Positions 26,174 to 36,340 of a DNA stretch of 40,264 bases are shown here, in pieces. The position numbers and the translations under genes were made by a program. Origin of the DNA: Candidatus Ruminococcus intestinipullorum (lineage in GTDB: Bacteria; Bacillota; Clostridia; Lachnospirales; Lachnospiraceae); NCBI GenBank assembly GCA_018883985.1, contig JAHLFA010000113.1:1-40264 (forward strand), given 5' to 3'. Position 1 is the first letter of the stretch; each line of letters opens with the position of its first letter. The notes beneath the pieces were generated by a model. It saw only the letters and a list, made by a program, of their open reading frames with translations. It did no database searches and was not told the origin of the DNA.

Positions 26174-27244
26174 ATGTTTGATAGATTAGAGGATTTAGTG
26201 ATTCGGTATGAAGAGCTAATGGGAGAACTTCAAGAGCCTGATGTGGCAAATAATCCTGAAAGATTTCGTAAATTAATGAAGGAGCAAAGTGACCTTGCAC
26301 CTATCGTTGAAGCATATAGAGAATATAAGCAATGTAAACAAAATATAGAGGATAGTCTTCTAATGTTAGAGGAAGAGTCCGATGAAGAGATGCGAGAGCT
26401 GGCAAAGGAAGAGCTTAATGAATCCAAGGCGAGAGTAGAAAGTTTAGAGCAAGAACTTAAGATTCTTCTTCTTCCAAAAGACCCAAATGATGATAAAAAT
26501 GTTATCGTTGAAATTAGAGCTGGTGCAGGTGGAGATGAAGCAGCACTATTCGCAGCAGAAGTATATCGTATGTACGTACATTATGCTGAGGGACGCAGAT
26601 GGAAGACAGAGATGATATCTCTAAATGAAAATGGAATTGGTGGATTTAAAGAGTGTGTATTTATGATTTCTGGTCAAGGTGCCTATTCTCGTTTGAAATA
26701 TGAAAGTGGAGTTCATCGTGTACAAAGAGTTCCAGAAACAGAGAGTGGAGGTCGTATTCATACATCCACGATTACCGTTGCTATTATGCCAGAAGCAGAA
26801 GAAGTAGATATTGTAATAGATGAAAAGGATATTCGTATTGATGTAATGCGTGCATCAGGAAATGGTGGACAGTGTGTCAATACAACAGATTCAGCTGTTC
26901 GTCTTACACACTATCCTACAGGAATTGTGATTTACAGTCAGACAGAAAAATCACAGCTTCAGAATAAGGAAAAGGCATTTCGATTACTTCGTTCTAAGTT
27001 ATACGATTTAGAAATGGAAAAACAACAAGCATCAGAAGCTGAGGCAAGAAGAAGTCAGATTGGAACTGGAGATCGTTCAGAAAAAATTAGAACCTATAAC
27101 TTCCCACAAGGAAGGGTAACCGATCATAGAATTAAGTTAACACTGCATAAATTAGATTCTATTTTAAACGGGGACTTAGATGAAATCATTGATAGTTTAA
27201 TTGCGGCAGATCAAAGTGCAAAGCTTGCAAATATGGAAGACTAG
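26174..27244 (+). CDS. prfA: Peptide chain release factor 1
   Basis: A 356-residue class I release factor. The stop-codon recognition motif is PET (187-189), the PxT form of RF1, which reads UAA and UAG; RF2 would have SPF. The catalytic GGQ is at 231-233, in the context [18 protein letters not shown] where many bacteria have GAGGQHVN. The N-terminal helical domain with a long coiled region (about 30-100) is normal. prmC, which methylates Q233, is directly upstream, and a DUF2156 gene follows after 8 bases. Confidence 0.97.
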   Translation: MFDRLEDLVIRYEELMGELQEPDVANNPERFRKLMKEQSDLAPIVEAYREYKQCKQNIEDSLLMLEEESDEEMRELAKEELNESKARVESLEQELKILLLPKDPNDDKNVIVEIRAGAGGDEAALFAAEVYRMYVHYAEGRRWKTEMISLNENGIGGFKECVFMISGQGAYSRLKYESGVHRVQRVPETESGGRIHTSTITVAIMPEAEEVDIVIDEKDIRIDVMRASGNGGQCVNTTDSAVRLTHYPTGIVIYSQTEKSQLQNKEKAFRLLRSKLYDLEMEKQQASEAEARRSQIGTGDRSEKIRTYNFPQGRVTDHRIKLTLHKLDSILNGDLDEIIDSLIAADQSAKLANMED

Positions 27245-27252
27245 GAGAAAAT

Positions 27253-28182
27253 ATGGAAGAGATTAAATTTAAAAGGCCACAGCTAGAAGATCAAGAGTTG
27301 ATTCGTTCGTATTTTCAAAAAGCACCAAGTAGAAGTTGTGAAAGAAGTTTTATTGATGTATATCTTTGGGCAAGACATTATCAGGTGACATTTGCAATTA
27401 TAGAAGATACTCTTGTTTTTAAAGGTGGAGATGAAAAGCTGGAGTTTTCTTATCCAGCTGGGGAAGAACAAAATGTAAAAAGAGCATTAGATTTTCTTAT
27501 GGAATACTGCGAGAGTCAAAAGAAAGAATTTCGTTTGTATAATGTAACGCAAGAAAATTTTTCTCAGATTGAAGCTTGGTTTCCAGGTGAATTTGAGCTA
27601 GAATATGATAGAGATCAAGCAGATTATGTGTATGAATCAGAAAAACTTGCCACATTGGCTGGAAAGAAATTACATGCAAAGCGTAATCATATTAATAAAT
27701 TTAAAAAGTTATATCCAAATTGGAGCTATGAGCCATTAAATGATGACAATGTAGAAGAGTGTTTCCAAATGGCATTGCAATGGAGAAATCAAAATGGATG
27801 TGATGAGGATGCACAGAAAAATGCGGAGATGTGTGTCACATTGAATGCACTGCGTCTATATAAAGAGTTAGACCAAAAGGGTGGTGTACTTAGAGTAGAT
27901 GGAAAGGTAGTTGCCTTTACAATCGGGGAAGAGTTATGTGAAGATACGTTTGTTGTGCATATAGAAAAGGCATTTTCAGATATTGAGGGAGCATATCCAA
28001 TGATTAATCAGCAATTTGTTGAGCATGAGGGAATACACTATCAATATATTAACCGTGAGGATGATGCGGGGTCTGAAGGACTTCGTAAAGCAAAATTATC
28101 CTATCGTCCTGTGTTTTTAGTAGAAAAAGGAGTGGTAACAAGGCATGATTTCAGAAAAAATGAAAGCGATGGTAGCCAATAG
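27253..28182 (+). CDS. DUF2156 family protein (GNAT-like acyl/aminoacyl transferase fold)
   Basis: A 309-residue cytoplasmic protein of the DUF2156 family, related to the C-terminal catalytic domain of phosphatidylglycerol lysyltransferase and FemX-type enzymes. Recognisable blocks are KLHAKRNHINKFKKLYPNW in the middle and a C-terminal GNAT-like part (EDTFVVHIEKAFSDIEGAYPMINQQFVEH and REDDAGSEGLRKAKLSYRP). No membrane segments are present, so it is not a full MprF lysyl-PG synthase. The substrate is unknown. Its AGGAG site overlaps the prfA stop region, and its last 38 bases overlap the aminotransferase gene. Confidence 0.85.
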   Translation: MEEIKFKRPQLEDQELIRSYFQKAPSRSCERSFIDVYLWARHYQVTFAIIEDTLVFKGGDEKLEFSYPAGEEQNVKRALDFLMEYCESQKKEFRLYNVTQENFSQIEAWFPGEFELEYDRDQADYVYESEKLATLAGKKLHAKRNHINKFKKLYPNWSYEPLNDDNVEECFQMALQWRNQNGCDEDAQKNAEMCVTLNALRLYKELDQKGGVLRVDGKVVAFTIGEELCEDTFVVHIEKAFSDIEGAYPMINQQFVEHEGIHYQYINREDDAGSEGLRKAKLSYRPVFLVEKGVVTRHDFRKNESDGSQ

Positions 28183-29332
28183 TTCAGCAATTCGTGCAAT
28201 GTTTGAGGAGGGGAATCGTTTAGCACAGATATATGGAAAGGAACAGGTGTATGACTTTAGTTTAGGAAATCCCAATGTTCCTGCTCCAGAATCGGTGAAA
28301 CAAGCAATCTATGAGCTTCTCGATTCTACAAACTCTATAGAATTACATGGATATACAACAAGTAATGCGGGATACTTAGATGTCAGACAAGCAGTTGCAG
28401 ACTTTCTCAATGCTCAGTTTCAGACGGAATTTACAGAAAAAAATATTACGATGACTGTAGGGGCAGCAGGCGGGTTGAATGTTATATTAAAGGCATTATT
28501 AAATCCTGCGGATGAAGTGATTGTTTTTGCTCCATATTTTGGAGAATATCGAAGTTATGTAAGTAATTATGATGGTGTTCTTGTGGAAGTATCACCAAAT
28601 ACTGGGGATTTTCAGCCTAATTTTGAAGAGTTTGAAAAGAAGATTACAGAGAAAACAAAGGCTGTTATTGTGAATACACCAAATAATCCAACTGGAGTCG
28701 TATATTCAGAGAATACAATAAAAAAATTGGCTTCAATTTTAGAAAAGAAGCAAGAGCAGTTTGGAACAGAGATTTATTTAATCTCAGATGAACCTTATAG
28801 GGATTTAGTGTATGATGGAGTAGAAGTACCATATCTAACAAAATATTATGCGAATACTGTTGTAGTATATTCATATAGTAAATCCCTTTCACTTCCTGGA
28901 GAACGTATTGGATATCTAGTAATTCCAGATGAAGTATCTGATAGTGAAATGTTGATTGCTGCGGCAAATGTTGCCACTCGTATTTTAGGATTTGTCAATG
29001 CACCAACACTTCAGCAAAAAGTGGTAAAGGCTTGTCTAAATGAAAAAGCTGATGTATCTTATTACAATAGAAATCGAGAGCTTCTCTACGAGGGCTTGAG
29101 AAGGTTAGGGTTTGAATGTATCAAGCCAGAAGGAGCGTTTTACTTATTTGTAAAATCTCCAATTGAAGATGAGATACAATTTTGTGAGGATGCAAAGAAA
29201 TGCCATATACTAATGGTACCAGGAACTTCCTTTGCATGTCCAGGTTATGTACGACTTGCATATTGTGTTTCTTATGAAACTATAGAAAGGTCGTTACCAG
29301 AATTTGCAAAACTTGCTGCAAAATACAAATAA
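28145..29332 (+). CDS. PLP-dependent aminotransferase, class I/II
   Basis: A 395-residue fold-type I aminotransferase. YDFSLGNPNVPAPESV near the N-terminus, NTPNNPTGVVY (cofactor asparagine and substrate contacts), ISDEPYRDLVYDG (Asp to the PLP nitrogen) and the Schiff-base lysine in YSYSKSLSLPGERIGY are in order. It belongs to the aspartate/aromatic aminotransferase superfamily; the amino acid specificity is not clear. The first ATG overlaps the DUF2156 gene by 38 bases and has a GGAGTGG site about nine bases upstream. Later in-frame ATGs at 28160 and 28169 lack one. Coupled expression with the upstream gene is likely. Confidence 0.9.
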   Translation: MISEKMKAMVANSSAIRAMFEEGNRLAQIYGKEQVYDFSLGNPNVPAPESVKQAIYELLDSTNSIELHGYTTSNAGYLDVRQAVADFLNAQFQTEFTEKNITMTVGAAGGLNVILKALLNPADEVIVFAPYFGEYRSYVSNYDGVLVEVSPNTGDFQPNFEEFEKKITEKTKAVIVNTPNNPTGVVYSENTIKKLASILEKKQEQFGTEIYLISDEPYRDLVYDGVEVPYLTKYYANTVVVYSYSKSLSLPGERIGYLVIPDEVSDSEMLIAAANVATRILGFVNAPTLQQKVVKACLNEKADVSYYNRNRELLYEGLRRLGFECIKPEGAFYLFVKSPIEDEIQFCEDAKKCHILMVPGTSFACPGYVRLAYCVSYETIERSLPEFAKLAAKYK

Positions 29333-29424
29333 AAAATTTCCTAAAAAAGAGGTATATTTTTTTAGATGTGAAGATAGGATGGTAGCAATAACAATAGGAA
29401 CATATAGGATAAAGGAGAACGACT

Positions 29425-30273
29425 ATGTTAAAACAGATAGTACAGGGTGCTGTTGTAGGAGTAGCTAACATTATACCAGGAGTTAGTGGAGGAACAATGT
29501 TAGTTGCTATGGGACTGTATGATCGATTAATTCATGCAATTACACATTTAAGGAGCGAATTTAAAAAGAGTCTGGAGCTTTTATTTCCAATTCTAATTGG
29601 AGCAGGCTTAGCAATTGTGATATTATCTCGGTTATTTGAATTTTTATTTGAGTACTATCCAATTCCTACGAACTTTGCGTTTTGTGGTTTGATTGCTGGA
29701 AGTCTTCCATTTATTTTTGAAAAAGTAAAGGGACATAAAGTAACAATAGGAAAGGTAATACCATTTTTCATATTCTTTGCAATTGTTGTAGGTATGGCTT
29801 TGTTAGGAGAAACAGATGGAAAAGCAGCAGATGTTAGCTTTAATTTTATAAATGTAACAAAACTGTTGGGTGTAGGAATTATTGCGGCTGCTACGATGGT
29901 AATTCCAGGAGTAAGTGGGTCTATGATGTTGATGCTTATGGGGTATTATAATACAATTTTAAAATCAATTAATCAATTCATAGACGCATTGTTGGCATTT
30001 GATTTGCAGGACATTTTTGTACAATGTGGAATTTTAGTTCCATTTGGAATAGGTGTTGTTTTAGGTATTTTCTTAATTGCGAAGCTGATAGAGATTCTTT
30101 TTGCAAGAGCAGAAATTCATGCATATTATGCGATTATTGGATTGATTATGGCTTCACCAATTGCCATCTTGCTTGGAATAGATTGGAATGGATGGACAAT
30201 TTTGCAAGTTGCATTGGGAATTTTCTTTTTCATAGCAGGGTGGTTTGCAGCTAGTAAACTAGGAGGAGAATAG
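29425..30273 (+). CDS. DUF368 family membrane protein, undecaprenyl-phosphate transporter (PopT-type)
   Basis: A 282-residue polytopic membrane protein. The DUF368 hallmark PGVSGGT is near the N-terminus (ANIIPGVSGGTMLVAMGLYDRL) and is repeated in altered form in the second half (VIPGVSGSMMLMLMGYYNTIL), an internal duplication with inverted-type symmetry. About eight hydrophobic segments are seen. DUF368 proteins were shown in Staphylococcus and Vibrio work to move undecaprenyl phosphate back across the membrane for reuse in wall synthesis. It has an AAAGGAG site. An unrecognised small gene starts 3 bases after its stop, and ispG, which feeds isoprenoid synthesis, is next. Confidence 0.9.
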   Translation: MLKQIVQGAVVGVANIIPGVSGGTMLVAMGLYDRLIHAITHLRSEFKKSLELLFPILIGAGLAIVILSRLFEFLFEYYPIPTNFAFCGLIAGSLPFIFEKVKGHKVTIGKVIPFFIFFAIVVGMALLGETDGKAADVSFNFINVTKLLGVGIIAAATMVIPGVSGSMMLMLMGYYNTILKSINQFIDALLAFDLQDIFVQCGILVPFGIGVVLGIFLIAKLIEILFARAEIHAYYAIIGLIMASPIAILLGIDWNGWTILQVALGIFFFIAGWFAASKLGGE

Positions 30274-30276
30274 GAA

Positions 30277-30735
30277 ATGTTTGCAAAAAACAATGAGGAA
30301 AAGAGAAACATTCTTTGGAGAGTTGTAATTACTGTTTCAACAATATTAATTATATTAATTGCAGCTTTTTTTGTAATTAAACTTTTTACGTCAAATCCTT
30401 TGGAGGGAAAATGGGTTCAAGAAGATAGTGGAATGATTTTGACCTTTGAGGGGGAAAACCAAGTTTTGATACAATGGCCAGAAGAGTTTGGTGGAGAGGA
30501 TGTGAAGATTTGGATGGACTGTGAGATTGATGTGGATATGAAGACATTGAACTTACAGATTCAAGAAGAACAGATGGAGACTGCGTTTGCGGCAGCTTTG
30601 GATGATACATCTACAGCAAACATGAATTTAGCCATTCAGACGATAGAGGGGACGTATGAGTACAATATTGAGCAAAATATACTCACTTTGACAGAACGTG
30701 AGTATGGGGAGCAGATGATTTTTGATAAGCAGTGA
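30277..30735 (+). CDS. Unrecognised membrane-anchored small protein
   Basis: I do not recognise this 152-residue protein. It has a charged N-terminus (MFAKNNEEKRN), one hydrophobic segment at about 14-36 (VVITVSTILIILIAAFFVI), and an acidic domain of about 115 residues. The domain is probably beta-rich and predicted outside the membrane. It begins LEGKWVQEDSGMILTFEGEN and ends in LTLTEREYGEQMIFDKQ. The pattern of G-x-W followed by short strands recalls lipocalin-like or DUF5640-type small beta domains in Clostridia, but that is only resemblance. Its AGGAGGAG ribosome site lies inside the end of the DUF368 gene, three bases from which it starts, so the two are translated together. A hairpin separates it from ispG. 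Confidence 0.85.
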   Translation: MFAKNNEEKRNILWRVVITVSTILIILIAAFFVIKLFTSNPLEGKWVQEDSGMILTFEGENQVLIQWPEEFGGEDVKIWMDCEIDVDMKTLNLQIQEEQMETAFAAALDDTSTANMNLAIQTIEGTYEYNIEQNILTLTEREYGEQMIFDKQ

Positions 30736-30737
30736 AG

Positions 30738-30766
30738 TAAACAGGGAGGAATCCCTGTTTATTTAT
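30738..30766 (+). terminator. Hairpin between the small membrane protein gene and ispG, weak terminator
   Basis: A perfect 10-bp stem (TAAACAGGGA with TCCCTGTTTA) closes a GGAA tetraloop three bases after the stop codon. The following TTTATT is a short T run, so read-through into ispG is likely. Confidence 0.55.
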
Positions 30767-30784
30767 TCATAAGGAGGGATATTC

Positions 30785-31840
30785 GTGATTAGAAATGAAA
30801 CAAAAGAAGTACGCATTGGAAATGTATGGATAGGGGGAAATCATCCTATTGCAATCCAGTCTATGACAAATACGAAAACAGAAGATGTAAAAGCAACGAT
30901 AGAGCAGATTCTGCGTTTAGAAGAAGCAGGCTGTGAAATTGTTCGCTGTGCAGTACCTACAATGCAAGCAGCAGAGGCATTACGAGAAATAAAAAAGGAA
31001 ATTCATATTCCATTAGTTGCTGATATACATTTTGATTATAAATTAGCAATTGCGGCAATAGAAAATGGTGCAGATAAAATTCGTATTAATCCAGGAAATA
31101 TAGGGAGTAAAGAAAGAGTAGAAACTGTAGTAGCAAAAGCAAAAGAATATAATATCCCAATTCGTGTGGGAGTCAATAGTGGTTCGTTGGAGAAACATCT
31201 CTTGGAGAAGTATCAAGGAGTGACAGCAGAAGGAATTGTAGAAAGTGCTTTAGATAAAGTACGTATGATAGAGGATATGGGATATGATAACCTTGTAGTA
31301 AGTATCAAATCTTCTGATGTACAAATGTGTATTAAGGCACATGAATTGCTTGCGCCTAAGTGTTCCTATCCTTTGCATGTAGGGATTACAGAGTCGGGAA
31401 CCTTATATTCTGGGAATATTAAATCTTCGGTAGGTCTTGGAATTATATTATATCAAGGAATCGGCAATACAATTCGTGTATCTTTAACTGGAGATCCAGT
31501 AGAAGAGATTAAAACAGCAAAATTGATTTTAAAGACATTAGGATTAAGAAAATCGGGAATAGAGGTAATATCTTGTCCTACTTGTGGGAGAACGAGAATT
31601 GATTTGATTTCCCTTGCAGAACAGGTAGAACGCTTAGTAGAACCATTTGATTTGGATATTAAAGTAGCTGTCATGGGATGTGCTGTAAATGGCCCAGGAG
31701 AGGCAAAGGAAGCAGATATCGGGATTGCAGGGGGCGTAGAAGAAGGTCTTTTGATTAAAAAAGGTCAGATTATTAAGAAAGTAAAAGAATCAGAGCTTTT
31801 GGAAACATTGCGTCAGGAGTTGTTAAATTGGAAAGAATAG
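30785..31840 (+). CDS. ispG: 4-hydroxy-3-methylbut-2-enyl diphosphate synthase (GcpE), GTG start
   Basis: A 351-residue IspG of the short bacterial type. The N-terminal TIM-barrel has [19 protein letters not shown] and [10 protein letters not shown]. The C-terminal part has the [4Fe-4S] cysteines in SCPTCGRT and [12 protein letters not shown], with the conserved glutamate (GPGEA) as fourth ligand. It reductively opens MEcPP to HMBPP in the MEP isoprenoid pathway, which supplies precursors for undecaprenyl phosphate. Translation starts at GTG, with AAGGAGG eight bases upstream; no in-frame ATG is available near. The polC reading frame overlaps its last 13 bases. Confidence 0.96.
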   Translation: MIRNETKEVRIGNVWIGGNHPIAIQSMTNTKTEDVKATIEQILRLEEAGCEIVRCAVPTMQAAEALREIKKEIHIPLVADIHFDYKLAIAAIENGADKIRINPGNIGSKERVETVVAKAKEYNIPIRVGVNSGSLEKHLLEKYQGVTAEGIVESALDKVRMIEDMGYDNLVVSIKSSDVQMCIKAHELLAPKCSYPLHVGITESGTLYSGNIKSSVGLGIILYQGIGNTIRVSLTGDPVEEIKTAKLILKTLGLRKSGIEVISCPTCGRTRIDLISLAEQVERLVEPFDLDIKVAVMGCAVNGPGEAKEADIGIAGGVEEGLLIKKGQIIKKVKESELLETLRQELLNWKE

Positions 31841-34800
31841 ACGAGTTAAAAACTTTTTTGGAAGTATTTCCTACATTAAAAATACAAGAGGAATTGCAGT
31901 TTCTTTTTCAGGATGTAAAGATTCAAAAAATTACAACAAATTCCTCTAGAGAGTTTTTACAAATTTACATGATTAGTCACCATCTTATACCGAAAAGAAA
32001 AGTTTGGCAGATGGAGAAGTGTATAAAAGAGCAATTATTTGGAACTACAAATGTTTGGGTTCGGATAGAAGAAAAGTATGTACTATCAGAGCTGTACACA
32101 CTGGAAACGATTCTGTCAGAATATCGAGAAAGTTTACTTCTTGAATTAGAGCAAAGAAGTATGCTAGCTGCGAATATGTTTGAACAGGCACAACTGCAGA
32201 TTGAAGAACAGAATATTGTTTGTTTAGAGCTTGTGGATAGTATTGTGTCTGAAGGGAAAAAGGAATATATCGTTGAACTTTTAGAAGAAGTATTGGAACA
32301 AAGATTTGGGTTGGTCTGTGAAATTCGAGTTCAGTATCGTGAAAAAGAGGCTGGAAAAAATAGAGAATACGATGAGCAGAAAATTCAGCAAGAAATTAAT
32401 GCGATTTTTGAAAGAAGGGCAAAGCGAAAAGGAGAAGAGGTTCATCAAGCAGAGAAAAAAGACGAGCCTGCAAAACAAAAACAAAAAAGAGAAAAACGAA
32501 TGGGAGAATTTACACGCCCAATCAAACAAGGAAAGGATCCTGCACTTTTATATGGCAGGGATTTTGAGGATGAGCCAATTGTCTTAGAAAAAGTAATTGG
32601 GGAGATGGGTGAAATTACCATTCATGGAAAAATTATTAGTTTTGATATTAAAGAAATTCAAAATGAGAAAAGTATTCTAATGTTTGCTGTGACTGATTTT
32701 ACAGATACAATCATGGTAAAAATGTTTGTGAAAAATGCACAGCTTCCAGAGTTTCTCGATGAATTAAAAAAGGGTGCTTTTATAAAATTGAAGGGCATTA
32801 CTACAATTGATAAGTTCGATGGGGAATTGACAATTGTTTCTGTAGTGGGAATCAAAAAAATTGGAGATTTTACTGTATCAAGACAAGATTTGAGTCCATC
32901 CAAACGTGTTGAATTACACTGCCATACCAAAATGAGTGATATGGACGGCGTATCTGAAGTAAAAAATATTGTAAAAAGGGCACATGACTGGGGACATCCA
33001 GCCATTGCAATTACAGACCATGGAGTAGCACAATCCTTTCCTGATGCCAATCATTACATAGAAACCTTGGATAAGGACGACCCATTTAAGGTGATTTATG
33101 GAATTGAGGGGTATGTGGTAGATGACTTAGTTGAAATAGCAGTACATGCAGGAAATCAAACTTTTGAAGATACGTATATAGTTTTTGATATCGAAACAAC
33201 AGGATTTAGTGCAATTAAGGATAAGATCACAGAGATTGGTGCTGTAAAAATCTCGAAGGGTGAAATTGTAGATAGATTTAGCACATTTGTAAATCCAAAG
33301 CGTCCCATCCCATTTGAAGTTCAAAAGGTGACCAACATTACAGATGAAATGGTTATGGATGCACCAGATATAGAAACTGTGTTGCCTAAATTTTTGGAAT
33401 TCATAGGAGATGGGGTGTTAGTAGCACATAATGCAAGTTTTGATGTAGGTTTTATTGCACAAAATTGCCGTTATCAAGATATAGAGCCAAACTTTGTTTC
33501 CGTAGATACTTTGGCATTATCACGAATGCTGTTGCCACGTTTATCAAAACACAAGTTAAATATTGTAGCAAAAGAGTTAGATGTTTCACTAGAGAATCAT
33601 CACCGTGCAGTATCCGATGCAGAAGCAACAGCACATATTTTTTTAAAGCTGTTAGACATGTTAAAAGCAAAGGGCATTACCACGCTAAAAGGTATGAATC
33701 AGTTTGGAAAAACGAATGAATCGCTGGTTCGCAAGTTGCCAACGTATCATATTATTATTCTTGCAAAAAATAATATTGGAAGATTTCATTTATATAAGCT
33801 GATTTCAGAATCTCATCTAACATATTTTTCCAGAAGGCCTCGAATTCCGAAAAGTCTTTTGAACCAGTACAGAGAAGGGTTATTGATTGGAAGTGCATGT
33901 GAAGCAGGGGAGTTGTATCAAGCGATTTTAAATAATAAGTCATCAGAAAAGATTGCAGGGCTGGCAGAGTTTTATGATTATTATGAAATACAGCCAATTG
34001 CCAATAACCAGTTTATGATTGCAAGTGATCGGTTCTCCTCTATACAATCGGAGGAAGATTTAAGGAAAATCAATCAGAAAATTGTAGAATTAGGAGAGCA
34101 ATTTAAAAAGCCTGTAGTTGCAACTTGTGATGTACATTTTTTAGACCCTGAAGATGAAGTTTATAGGCGAATTATTATGGCAGGTAAGGGATTTTCTGAC
34201 GCAGAGCTTCAGCCTCCACTCTATTTGAGAACAACAGAAGAGATGTTGGAAGAATTTGAATATTTAGGCACTGCTAAGGCAAGGGAAGTGGTGATAGAAA
34301 ATCCAAATAAAATTTGCAATATGGTAGAAAAAATTTCTCCTGTGAATCCAAATAAATGTCCACCAGTGATTGAAAATTCAGAACAAGATTTAAGAGATAT
34401 CTGTTACGCAAAGGCACATGAAATCTATGGAGAAAATCTTCCAGAACCAGTACAAAGCCGTTTGGAGAGAGAGTTAAATTCCATCATTTCCAATGGATAT
34501 TCGGTAATGTATATTATTGCACAAAAGCTGGTTTGGAAATCCAATGAAGATGGATATTTGGTTGGTTCAAGAGGTTCTGTTGGTTCTTCTTTCGTAGCTA
34601 CAATGGCTGGAATTACAGAGGTAAATCCGTTAAGCCCACATTATTATTGTTCCAATTGCCATTACAATGATTTTGATTCGGAGGAAGTGCGTTCTTATGC
34701 AGGAGGCTGTGGATATGATATGCCTGATAAAAATTGTCCTGTATGTGGAGAGCCATTGATTAAAGCTGGATTTGATATTCCATTTGAAACCTTCCTTGGA

Positions 34801-36291
34801 TTTAAGGGAGATAAAGAACCAGATATTGATTTGAACTTCTCTGGAGATTATCAGGCAAAAGCACATAAGTATACAGAAATTATATTTGGAGAAGGGTACA
34901 CATTTAAAGCTGGTACAATTGGAACTCTTGCAGATAAGACTGCATTTGGATATGTAAAGAAATACTATGAAGAGCGTGAGAATAGAAAGCGAAAGTGCGA
35001 GATTGATCGAATTGTACAAGGGTGTACAGGAATACGAAAAAGTACTGGTCAGCATCCTGGAGGAATTGTAGTTCTTCCTCATGGGCATGATATCAATGAG
35101 TTTACACCAGTACAGCATCCTGCAAATGATATGAGCAGCGATATTATTACTACACATTTTGATTACCATTCCATTGATCATAACTTGCTGAAATTAGATA
35201 TTCTAGGACACGACGATCCTACAATGATTCGTACATTGGAGGAATATATTAGTTCTGATGCAATGGAAAATGAATATAATGAAGAAAATCCTTTTCAAGC
35301 AACGAAGATTCCATTGGATGATAAAAAAGTACTTTCTTTATTCCATGATACGAGTGCTTTGGGCATTACCCCAGAGGATTTGGATGGCTGTAAGTTAGGA
35401 TGTCTTGGAATTCCTGAATTTGGTACAGATTTCGTAATTCAAATGGTTCAAGACGCAAAGCCACAATCACTTTCTGATTTGATTCGTATTTCAGGTCTTT
35501 CCCATGGTACAAATGTGTGGCTAGGAAATGCACAGGTATTGATTGAAAGTGGAAAAGCCACAATTTCTACAGCGATTTGTACTCGTGATGATATTATGGT
35601 GTATTTAATTAATCAGGGGGTTGATAGTGCACTTTCCTTTACGATTATGGAGAGTGTGCGTAAGGGAAAAGGATTGAAGCCAGAATGGGAAGAGGCAATG
35701 AAGGAAAAAGGGGTTCCAGATTGGTATATTTGGTCATGTAATCAAATAAGTTATATGTTCCCAAAGGCACACGCTGCAGCTTACGTTATGATGGCATACC
35801 GAATTGCCTATTGTAAAATTCATTTTCCATTGGCATACTATGGAGCATACTTTGGAATTCGTGCCAATGCATTTTCTTATGAATTAATGTGCCAAGGAAA
35901 GGAAAAATTAAATTTTCATATTAGGGACTATAAAAGTCGTCAGGACTCTTTAACAAATAAGGAGCAAGATGTTCTAAAGGATATGCGAATTGTTCAGGAA
36001 ATGTATGCCAGAGGGTTTGAGTTTCTGCCATTGGACATTTATAAAGCAAAAGCAAGAAGTTTTCAAATTATAGATGGGAAGTTAATGCCACCACTCTCAA
36101 GCATTGAGGGAATGGGGGAGAAAGCAGCAGAAGCTGTAGAAGCAGCGGCAAAAGATGGTCCATATTTATCATTGGATGATTTTCGACAAAGAACAAAAGT
36201 TAGTAAAACCGTTATAGATTTTATGGATGAGTTAGGATTGTTTGGAAATTTACCTAAGAGCAATCAGCTTTCTTTATTTGATTTTTCATAG
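31828..36291 (+). CDS. polC: DNA polymerase III alpha subunit, PolC type, TTG start
   Basis: A 1487-residue Gram-positive replicative polymerase. Domains in order: N-terminal region (1-250), OB fold (about 258-345), PHP domain ([13 protein letters not shown] from about 365, [12 protein letters not shown]), and an inserted DEDDh proofreading exonuclease (FDIETTG with D454 and E456, [20 protein letters not shown]). After the exonuclease come a second PHP part, a zinc finger (CSNC...CPVC, about 940-975), palm aspartates D999 and D1001 ([13 protein letters not shown]), TGQHPGG, fingers and a C-terminal duplex-binding part. It starts at TTG with AGGAG seven bases upstream, inside ispG; no ATG fits. 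The product is slightly longer than the ~1440 residues of Bacillus PolC. It copies the chromosome with the sliding clamp. Confidence 0.97.
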   Translation: MERIDELKTFLEVFPTLKIQEELQFLFQDVKIQKITTNSSREFLQIYMISHHLIPKRKVWQMEKCIKEQLFGTTNVWVRIEEKYVLSELYTLETILSEYRESLLLELEQRSMLAANMFEQAQLQIEEQNIVCLELVDSIVSEGKKEYIVELLEEVLEQRFGLVCEIRVQYREKEAGKNREYDEQKIQQEINAIFERRAKRKGEEVHQAEKKDEPAKQKQKREKRMGEFTRPIKQGKDPALLYGRDFEDEPIVLEKVIGEMGEITIHGKIISFDIKEIQNEKSILMFAVTDFTDTIMVKMFVKNAQLPEFLDELKKGAFIKLKGITTIDKFDGELTIVSVVGIKKIGDFTVSRQDLSPSKRVELHCHTKMSDMDGVSEVKNIVKRAHDWGHPAIAITDHGVAQSFPDANHYIETLDKDDPFKVIYGIEGYVVDDLVEIAVHAGNQTFEDTYIVFDIETTGFSAIKDKITEIGAVKISKGEIVDRFSTFVNPKRPIPFEVQKVTNITDEMVMDAPDIETVLPKFLEFIGDGVLVAHNASFDVGFIAQNCRYQDIEPNFVSVDTLALSRMLLPRLSKHKLNIVAKELDVSLENHHRAVSDAEATAHIFLKLLDMLKAKGITTLKGMNQFGKTNESLVRKLPTYHIIILAKNNIGRFHLYKLISESHLTYFSRRPRIPKSLLNQYREGLLIGSACEAGELYQAILNNKSSEKIAGLAEFYDYYEIQPIANNQFMIASDRFSSIQSEEDLRKINQKIVELGEQFKKPVVATCDVHFLDPEDEVYRRIIMAGKGFSDAELQPPLYLRTTEEMLEEFEYLGTAKAREVVIENPNKICNMVEKISPVNPNKCPPVIENSEQDLRDICYAKAHEIYGENLPEPVQSRLERELNSIISNGYSVMYIIAQKLVWKSNEDGYLVGSRGSVGSSFVATMAGITEVNPLSPHYYCSNCHYNDFDSEEVRSYAGGCGYDMPDKNCPVCGEPLIKAGFDIPFETFLGFKGDKEPDIDLNFSGDYQAKAHKYTEIIFGEGYTFKAGTIGTLADKTAFGYVKKYYEERENRKRKCEIDRIVQGCTGIRKSTGQHPGGIVVLPHGHDINEFTPVQHPANDMSSDIITTHFDYHSIDHNLLKLDILGHDDPTMIRTLEEYISSDAMENEYNEENPFQATKIPLDDKKVLSLFHDTSALGITPEDLDGCKLGCLGIPEFGTDFVIQMVQDAKPQSLSDLIRISGLSHGTNVWLGNAQVLIESGKATISTAICTRDDIMVYLINQGVDSALSFTIMESVRKGKGLKPEWEEAMKEKGVPDWYIWSCNQISYMFPKAHAAAYVMMAYRIAYCKIHFPLAYYGAYFGIRANAFSYELMCQGKEKLNFHIRDYKSRQDSLTNKEQDVLKDMRIVQEMYARGFEFLPLDIYKAKARSFQIIDGKLMPPLSSIEGMGEKAAEAVEAAAKDGPYLSLDDFRQRTKVSKTVIDFMDELGLFGNLPKSNQLSLFDFS

Positions 36292-36305
36292 ATACGTGCT
36301 ATAAT
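36278..36305 (+). promoter_or_regulatory. Promoter of glyA inside the polC 3' end
   Basis: TTGATT and a perfect TATAAT are separated by 16 bases. The -35 and much of the spacer lie in the last codons of polC. The -10 ends 35 bases before the chosen glyA ATG. Confidence 0.65.
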
Positions 36306-36340
36306 TGGAAACAATGAAATTAGGAATGGAGGAAACTAGG

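Noticed and set aside
29341-29365. AT-only hairpin (CTAAAAAA with TTTTTTAG) after the aminotransferase gene
   Set aside because: The stem has one G-C pair and would be too weak to terminate; such pairings are common in AT-rich spacers.
34630-35181. A 183-codon open frame on the minus strand inside polC
   Set aside because: It lies fully antisense to conserved PolC sequence, including the catalytic region, has no recognisable motif, and reads as a frame shadow.
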